Shown: piece after piece, positions 44,825 through 49,723 of the stretch
Numbering within the stretch: position 1 is the stretch's first letter
Layout of the letters: every line of letters begins with the position of its first letter
Assembly (NCBI GenBank): GCA_028279065.1
Contig: JANQSY010000032.1
Coordinates: 1-49,723, forward strand
DNA: 49,723 bases
From: Cytophagales bacterium
GTDB lineage: Bacteria > Bacteroidota > Bacteroidia > Cytophagales > CCMP332
Reading direction: 5' to 3'
Translations under genes and position numbers: made by a program
The notes under the pieces: model-generated
Seen by the model: the letters and a program-made list of their open reading frames with translations, nothing else
What the model was told of the DNA's origin: nothing
Database searches by the model: none

Positions 44825-45278
44825 TAATACTTACACTTTTTATTTCATTTCTATCAACCAAACCAACGAAAAGGCCTTTTTGTCCTTGAATTATCAGGAT
44901 CAGAAAGGGTTCATTCAATTCATTTTCTCGAAACTGATCAAAAATCATTTGGAGATCAACGCCCGATGGGCTTGGTCTTTTTTCCGCATGAGTATGCCAC
45001 TCACCTAGATAGATTGTTTTCCTGTTGCTATTAATAAACTCATAGTCTATTATTCCCTGAGCAATTCTTTTATCCCTTTCAAAAGAAGCTCGGCTTGCTT
45101 TGTCATAAAAAGATGAGGTCGATGCTTTCATTATATAAATATTATCACCTGATAGTTGCCCCAAAAGGATGCCCCCTGACTCAGATGATTTCCGCCTAGT
45201 TTGTTTGTGACTCTGCAAAATATTAAGGACTGAATCCAAAATGTGAATTCGGTATTTATCAATTGCAATATCAATCAT
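44817..45278 (-). CDS. cap3: CBASS Cap3-type JAMM/MPN deconjugase
   Basis: 153 residues. The JAMM zinc motif is complete: Glu33 in ESGGILLG, His95 and His97 in EWHTHAE, and Ser105 with Asp108 in SPSGVDLQ. In type II CBASS, Cap3 removes Cap2-attached CD-NTase from its targets. The start overlaps the Cap2 stop by 4 bp and its end overlaps CD-NTase 2 by 8 bp, so all three are translated in one run. Confidence 0.92.
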   Translation of the reverse strand: MIDIAIDKYRIHILDSVLNILQSHKQTRRKSSESGGILLGQLSGDNIYIMKASTSSFYDKASRASFERDKRIAQGIIDYEFINSNRKTIYLGEWHTHAEKRPSPSGVDLQMIFDQFRENELNEPFLILIIQGQKGLFVGLVDRNEIKSVSISE

Positions 45279-47035
45279 AATATGTTCTGATGTACTAAAA
45301 CAACATCATCTAATTCTTTTCCAAATTTGGATAAGTTAAGACCAAGCCTCAGTAGAGCTGATCTATCTCCTACCCAGGAAAAACACTTCGCTCTAGTCTC
45401 ACCATCATGGATAATTTTGGAAATATACGGATAAATCGCCCCTATAAAACTAAGCACCTGATCTGCTGAATACGGAGTAAAATTCGTCTGACAACCCGCT
45501 TCTCTTTGAGAAAGAATAGGGTTTCCAGATAAGTATTCACCATTATCAATAATGTTAAACTTAAAAAGTCCATTTGCATCAAACAGGGCGGTGTAGTTAT
45601 TATCATCTGGAGTAACATAAATACAATGTCCCCCTATAAGATATGGCTCTACCCACACGAATAGAATTGGCACTTTGAGTATTTTAGATTCCAATTTATT
45701 CGCTATCCATTTTTCAATATTTTCCTCACCTATACAAACCACAAGAATATCTGATTCATTGATATACTCAAGCTCGTTCTCTACGATGGCATATATGGAT
45801 GAATCTCTTGCCGAAATTTTACCCGTTGGGTTGGCTCTCATTAAAAACTCCTTAATGCCAAATGCTTTATTTTTATTTACATATTCAAGTCCAAGCAAAT
45901 GTCTACCAAGGTTTTCCACTTTAAGATGATCTTGGTCTACCAAACGAAATTCAGCGCTGTGATCACTACGAAGAAAATGTACGAGATTAGATCCGATGCT
46001 CCCAACCCCTGCAATTGCATAAACCATTGATTTAGGGTTTTCATGCTGAATACCAGCACTTCTTTTATGCAATCTGGCATCATTGAACACTTCTGGACTG
46101 ACCCTCAATATATGCTTGCCCCATTCAAATGTAGACAGCACTTGGAAAGGCTTTAATGAGCCAGGACGAAATCCATTACGTTCTAGGAGTGGTTTTCTGT
46201 GAAACCATCCAAAGAACCTAAGCTCACCATCTATCTTTTTTGAAAATAATACAAGTTTAGGATAGTGATGACTATTGATATACGCTTGGTATTTCTCAAA
46301 ATTTTCAATTGAGCTTTCTTTAGCTAATTGTATAACTTCTTTGTTGGTAAAATCATAAGGCGGTTTAATTTTTTTTACTAATTCGCCGAGGAAGTATCCT
46401 TCCGATTCGGTAAATTTCCTCTTAAAATCACTAAGAAAATCTTTGAACCTGATTGCAATTTCTTCATCTTGATGGATGACATAGGACATATTACTTATTG
46501 GCTTTTCGAGCTTAATAAGTTTGACACCTGAGCTTAACGGCCCTTCTATTAATAAAAGAAGGTCTTTAAGAACTGTATCTTTATCAGAGTATTTGCTTTC
46601 CCAATATGCAATAAACTCATCCTCAAAGTCAAACATATTGACTTTATTAATACCATCTTCGATAATGCGCTTAGCCTTTCTTACAGTTTCAACGACCACC
46701 TCACCTGGCAAATTCGGATTTGGCTTAGCAAGATTGTCGAATGTGCAAACCAAACAGCTAATCTCGACATGTGGTATGAATTTAATTCTTTCATGGTCAT
46801 CCTTCCCTAAAAACACTATCGGGAACGAAAGTGGAAAGTCTTCAAGGAAAAACAGTAATAGACTTATTTCTTCTTGAACCTTGTTTGGCGCAAGAACTTC
46901 TGTACTAACCTCCCACCCTTCTGCATCAAGTTTTGGAAAGAGTTTTTTCCTCTCATGTTCAGGAAGAATTCGAATTTCTTCTATTTTTGACAGGCTCTCA
47001 TAAGCAATTTTTTTTGCTTCTTCATGGCTTATCAT
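45275..47035 (-). CDS. cap2: CBASS Cap2: E2-E1 ubiquitin-transfer-like fusion
   Basis: 586 residues. The N-terminal 130 residues are E2-like, with FIPHVEISCLVCTFDN holding the candidate catalytic Cys94 or Cys97. The C-terminal half is a ThiF/E1-type adenylation domain: YAIAGVGSIGSNLVHFL (nucleotide loop 343-348), VDQDHLKVENLGRHLLG, and REAGCQTNF with the likely E1 cysteine Cys515. In described type II CBASS, Cap2 conjugates the CD-NTase C-terminus to other molecules, which primes cyclic nucleotide synthesis. It overlaps CD-NTase 1 and Cap3 by 4 bp each. Confidence 0.92.
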   Translation of the reverse strand: MISHEEAKKIAYESLSKIEEIRILPEHERKKLFPKLDAEGWEVSTEVLAPNKVQEEISLLLFFLEDFPLSFPIVFLGKDDHERIKFIPHVEISCLVCTFDNLAKPNPNLPGEVVVETVRKAKRIIEDGINKVNMFDFEDEFIAYWESKYSDKDTVLKDLLLLIEGPLSSGVKLIKLEKPISNMSYVIHQDEEIAIRFKDFLSDFKRKFTESEGYFLGELVKKIKPPYDFTNKEVIQLAKESSIENFEKYQAYINSHHYPKLVLFSKKIDGELRFFGWFHRKPLLERNGFRPGSLKPFQVLSTFEWGKHILRVSPEVFNDARLHKRSAGIQHENPKSMVYAIAGVGSIGSNLVHFLRSDHSAEFRLVDQDHLKVENLGRHLLGLEYVNKNKAFGIKEFLMRANPTGKISARDSSIYAIVENELEYINESDILVVCIGEENIEKWIANKLESKILKVPILFVWVEPYLIGGHCIYVTPDDNNYTALFDANGLFKFNIIDNGEYLSGNPILSQREAGCQTNFTPYSADQVLSFIGAIYPYISKIIHDGETRAKCFSWVGDRSALLRLGLNLSKFGKELDDVVLVHQNIL

Positions 47036-48141
47036 GCACTCCTTGAATTGTCACTTTTAATTACTGGAGGCATCGCATAAGCCTTCGCCCCTTCAATTTC
47101 ATCCTTGGCTAAAAAGCAAGGAAATCTATCACCTAGATGCTTCTGCCACTTGAGGCATGCGTCCTTTTGATTGGGGTGTTCCATTGCTTGATTAGCGCTA
47201 CTTATGAAACTGTTGAGCGCATTATTAAGATATTCCTTCCTTGCTTGAGAATAGTCCCGAAACAAATCTTCTCCTATTGGAGTTGTTGGTCGTGGGCAAG
47301 TATAGCCGTTACTATCTAGCCAATTCTTTATGTTGATCAAAGTGTTTCGTAGAGAGACATCATCTCGGTCATCTGGTGCAAAATTTAAATCAGATCCCGC
47401 AAATATTGTCATAACGACGCCTGGAGGCATTTCGCCTTTCAAATGATCGCCCCAAGCCTTTAAGTATCTAACTATTCTCCGTAATTGATGATCTTTCTTT
47501 CTTCTATCATCTAGCCATTGTTCATACTCTTCCGCATAGAGCGTGCTTTCCAAAATGAACCTTGCTTCAAAACCAGATTGGATCAATTCCTCAAACCAAA
47601 CAATAAACTCTATTGGGTTACTTACTTTCCACTTTTCCTTTGTGTCAGCTAATTCGGGTCTGTTCATGTCTAATGCATAGTATATCGGTATATCTACATG
47701 ATAATTAAAATCACCGTTTTCGCCTTTGTATCGAACTCTTACACAAGTATCCTTATCCTCAATATCTTCAATTTCATAGGCTCCCTTCCCTTGAATAATT
47801 GAAGCAATCACGAAGTCATGAAATTCTTGTTCAGAAGGTCGATCATGTTGGTTTCGCCTACCCATGAAATAAACTCCATCATCAATATCATACTCGTCTT
47901 CAATGTTACTTGGATTGATTATGGTATCCATGACGAATGAGCCTTGACTTTGAAACTCCAATTCTTCATCCACCGATACATCTGAACTCTCAAGAAAGTA
48001 CCTCTTCTGTTTAAGTTCTTTAAATCCGCTATTGATCCTATCCCTTAGACTATCCCTTCTCTCTTTTAGCGTTATTCTTCGGTCCTTGTCAAGACGTATT
48101 GTCTTGTTAAATTCTTGAAATAGATTATTGCAATTAGCCAT
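47032..48141 (-). CDS. CBASS CD-NTase 1 (cGAS/DncV-like nucleotidyltransferase)
   Basis: 369 residues. GS motif SQGSFVMDT (Gly67, Ser68), catalytic Asp85 and Asp87 in YDIDDGVYF, and Asp150 in YHVDIPIY. The lid helices read HQLRRIVRYLKAWGDHL. After the helical core the chain has a flexible tail, ending AYAMPPVIKSDNSRSA; an Ala-terminated flexible tail is what Cap2 uses in studied type II systems, so this is the probable Cap2 substrate. It should form a cyclic di- or trinucleotide for the effector; the product cannot be read from sequence. It starts 11 bp after the Cap15-like gene. Confidence 0.92.
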   Translation of the reverse strand: MANCNNLFQEFNKTIRLDKDRRITLKERRDSLRDRINSGFKELKQKRYFLESSDVSVDEELEFQSQGSFVMDTIINPSNIEDEYDIDDGVYFMGRRNQHDRPSEQEFHDFVIASIIQGKGAYEIEDIEDKDTCVRVRYKGENGDFNYHVDIPIYYALDMNRPELADTKEKWKVSNPIEFIVWFEELIQSGFEARFILESTLYAEEYEQWLDDRRKKDHQLRRIVRYLKAWGDHLKGEMPPGVVMTIFAGSDLNFAPDDRDDVSLRNTLINIKNWLDSNGYTCPRPTTPIGEDLFRDYSQARKEYLNNALNSFISSANQAMEHPNQKDACLKWQKHLGDRFPCFLAKDEIEGAKAYAMPPVIKSDNSRSA

Positions 48142-48152
48142 CTCTTTGTGTT

Positions 48153-48782
48153 TTAGAATTCCCCATTAATATTCTTTGATTCAAAAAAAACTTCGATCTC
48201 TCCTCGAGTTTGAGGTTGCCGATTTGTGAAATAGTGTCCAACTAGCTTTTTGAGATTATTTTTTTTAGACGCGATAAACCTTAGGGTATTTGCACCTTCA
48301 TGACAATCAAGCGTACCGTCAACCTTCGATCCGCTATTGAGATAAAAGAAGTAAATATCAAAGAATCCATCGCCACTTCTTTTTATGTCTTCGACTAGGC
48401 TCTTAGATGATGTCTTTTCCTCATTTTCATTATTAAAATAGGAATGTATTTTGATCTTCGATGCAGACTGGATTACCTCTAAAACACAATCCTTTTCTTC
48501 TTTGATACCATTGTACTCATATTGAATCTTTCCCTTATACCTTCCCGCAATATCTGGCACTGTTATTAAGAGGTTAAAAACTGGAAGTCGCCACAAGAAA
48601 CTGTTATAAAAAACTAGAATTCCTCCTATTAGGCTAGTTGTTGTTGGTGCTCTATAATTCTGAAAGCTTAAAACATTCTCAGTAATTGGAGTTAATACGT
48701 TTAACACAATGTGATCAACTACTATTGAGAGAAGAAGAATTACTATTATTAATGGAGTTGTTTTGTAGTAACGCAGATTCAT
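48153..48782 (-). CDS. cap15: CBASS Cap15-type effector (two TM helices plus beta-barrel)
   Basis: 209 residues. Two N-terminal helices (LIIVILLLSIVVDHIVLNVL; TSLIGGILVFYNSFLW) precede a beta-rich domain opening VPDIAGRYKGKIQYEY and ending LVGHYFTNRQPQTRGEIEVFF. The I.GRY.G start, the short strands with DCHEGANTLRF and the L.GHYFT...T.GEI ending are those of the SMODS-associated two-TM beta-strand domain, i.e. Cap15. In studied systems the barrel binds a cyclic dinucleotide and the protein disrupts the inner membrane. It is the first gene of the operon, ahead of CD-NTase 1. Confidence 0.88.
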   Translation of the reverse strand: MNLRYYKTTPLIIVILLLSIVVDHIVLNVLTPITENVLSFQNYRAPTTTSLIGGILVFYNSFLWRLPVFNLLITVPDIAGRYKGKIQYEYNGIKEEKDCVLEVIQSASKIKIHSYFNNENEEKTSSKSLVEDIKRSGDGFFDIYFFYLNSGSKVDGTLDCHEGANTLRFIASKKNNLKKLVGHYFTNRQPQTRGEIEVFFESKNINGEF

Positions 48783-49451
48783 CAGTTGAAAATAAAAAAG
48801 GGGCTTTGGGGCTCCTCAATAAACATATTGAACTTTAGGGCAGCGTTTATATCATTAACACGTTTCCTCCATGGGGAAATAATGGGATGCAGGGGAAAAT
48901 GGAATCTACTTCCGTTTTCGCAGGTATAATGTATTAGAATCATGGCAATTCTTCTTCATTTAGTATGCCAAATTTGGTTTTTGAATAATTCCACAGAATA
49001 CTATGACACAATGACACTTATACACCATATTTTCTATGCATTTTGTCACAACCCCAAAATTATCTTTGGATAACCATCAGAAGCCCATTTTGCCAGTCCT
49101 ACTGTGTGCCACTCTATCCAACAACTGTGGGTGCTAATAGAAAGGAAGCTGGTGTACTTCTGAGAACAAAATAGGCCTTCTTAAGCCGTTCTACACCCCT
49201 TGCAAATGCTTATGGTTTAAAACACAAGCCTTCCTGTTGGGGTCAAGCCTCGCAGACCCTGACGTATATTAATCAAAGCTCCGCACAACCCTATCCCCAG
49301 TCAATCCCCATTTCTTGGGATTTAATCTCCAACAATTGAATGGTGTCCTATCAAAGCCTAGTTCTCGTCCTTTTCTTGGCGGCCCCAGAGCCAGCATCCT
49401 CATGATTAGGGAATCTTCCTATTTTTAGATCCTTCCCATATCCCCTACTCT
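48783..49451. other. 669-bp gap between the CBASS operon and a truncated bestrophin
   Basis: No convincing coding frame on either strand. The CBASS promoter should lie near the left end. One dyad stands out: TGACACAATG at 49004-49013 and CATTTTGTCA at 49039-49048, reverse complements at nine of ten positions with a 25-base spacer. It is about 220 bases upstream of the effector start. Whether a regulator binds it is unknown. Confidence 0.4.
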
Positions 49452-49610
49452 ATGTACACAAAAAAGAAATACAGCGCCAGGCAGATGATCTCCTGGACAA
49501 GAAGAGAATTGAGGTTCTTTATCATCTGGGCCTTGATCGTTACGGTCCTTTTTGATGTGGCCGGCCTGAATTGGCTGCAGGTGCCATGGACTGCCCTTGC
49601 ACTGATCTAA
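49452..49610 (+). pseudogene. Truncated bestrophin-family gene, N-terminal 52 codons only
   Basis: The frame reads MYTKKKYSARQMISWT and continues to NWLQVPWTALALI followed by a TAA. It aligns without gaps to residues 1-52 of the intact bestrophin (MYTRRIYSAIEV... WLKIPWTPLALI), with about 40 percent identity, and ends exactly where that protein continues GTAVAF. The break comes after the CTGATC shared by both genes. It is not a copy of the intact gene, but a second bestrophin cut off by deletion or insertion. The rest is absent in the following 113 bases. Confidence 0.85.
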
Positions 49611-49693
49611 ACGGCTTCACATAAATAAAATGAAGAAAATAGAGGCAGAAACCGGTACAACGTAGAAATGTTTTTATGTGCGTACTATATTTC

Positions 49694-49710
49694 GGCTGGC
49701 CAAACCAGCC
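49694..49710 (+). terminator. Possible terminator hairpin near the right edge
   Basis: GGCTGG and CCAGCC (49694-49699 and 49705-49710) flank the five-base loop CCAAA and are followed by TTCTTC. The stem is GC-rich, but the U-tract is weak. It might be an intergenic palindrome instead. Confidence 0.3.
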
Positions 49711-49723
49711 TTCTTCAGGTACA

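Noticed and set aside
43874-48141. Possibility that the two CD-NTases are halves of one broken gene
   Set aside because: Each has its own N-terminal helix, GS motif, three acidic residues and lid region, so both are full-length.
43335-48782. Type III CBASS (HORMA/TRIP13) or Cap4/patatin effector
   Set aside because: No HORMA, AAA+ TRIP13-like, endonuclease or patatin motif is present in the island; the effector is the two-TM beta-barrel type.

Overview
The window looks like chromosome from a Bacteroidota species, most likely a Cytophagales-type marine or soil bacterium. The signs are relaxed lipoprotein signals, few Shine-Dalgarno sites, PadR genes overlapping large MacB/FtsX-like permeases without an adjacent ATPase, an ECF sigma/RskA pair, TonB-C repeat proteins, DUF4230 proteins and S9/S41 peptidases. 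I saw no rRNA, tRNA or CRISPR. The species cannot be fixed from the sequence alone.

Layout. 0-7.3 kb is a scarred accessory stretch: the 3' part of a ferric-reductase-like FAD/NAD(P) oxidoreductase, a heptanucleotide tandem repeat, a duplicated 3' scrap of a SnoaL-like gene, an orphan ParD-like antitoxin, a 1442-residue surface lipoprotein, a frameshifted IS3-type OrfA, the intact SnoaL-like gene and a double TonB-C protein. 7.5-25.7 kb is ordinary chromosome: ketopantoate-reductase-like and DFR-like oxidoreductases, small membrane proteins, a bestrophin, an S41-like peptidase, two PadR-permease cassettes, an ECF sigma/anti-sigma pair, aspartase (aspA), DUF4287, DUF1761 and AraC genes.

25.7-35.6 kb is a nine-gene, same-strand, mostly overlapping or near-abutting cluster: two membrane proteins, two DUF4230 proteins, a peptidoglycan-binding CHAP amidase, a secreted protein, a bitopic membrane protein and two trypsin-fold peptidases, the first with a beta-propeller-like tail. 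I do not know it as a described system; it reads as a cell-envelope machine. 35.9-43.1 kb returns to single genes: S12 serine hydrolase, GIY-YIG protein, a palindrome cluster, S9 peptidase, two AT-rich small membrane genes, an outer-membrane-barrel-like protein and an FN3 lipoprotein.

43.3-48.8 kb, minus strand, is an anti-phage CBASS operon. In transcription order it holds a Cap15-like two-TM beta-barrel effector, CD-NTase 1, a Cap2 E2-E1 fusion, a Cap3 JAMM deconjugase and a second, divergent CD-NTase 2, followed by an unknown 134-residue gene. Two apparently catalytically complete CD-NTases around one Cap2/Cap3 pair is unusual: only CD-NTase 1 has the long flexible Ala-terminated tail expected of a Cap2 substrate. 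The island is AT-rich and lies next to a bestrophin gene cut off after 52 codons, which suggests acquisition or rearrangement.
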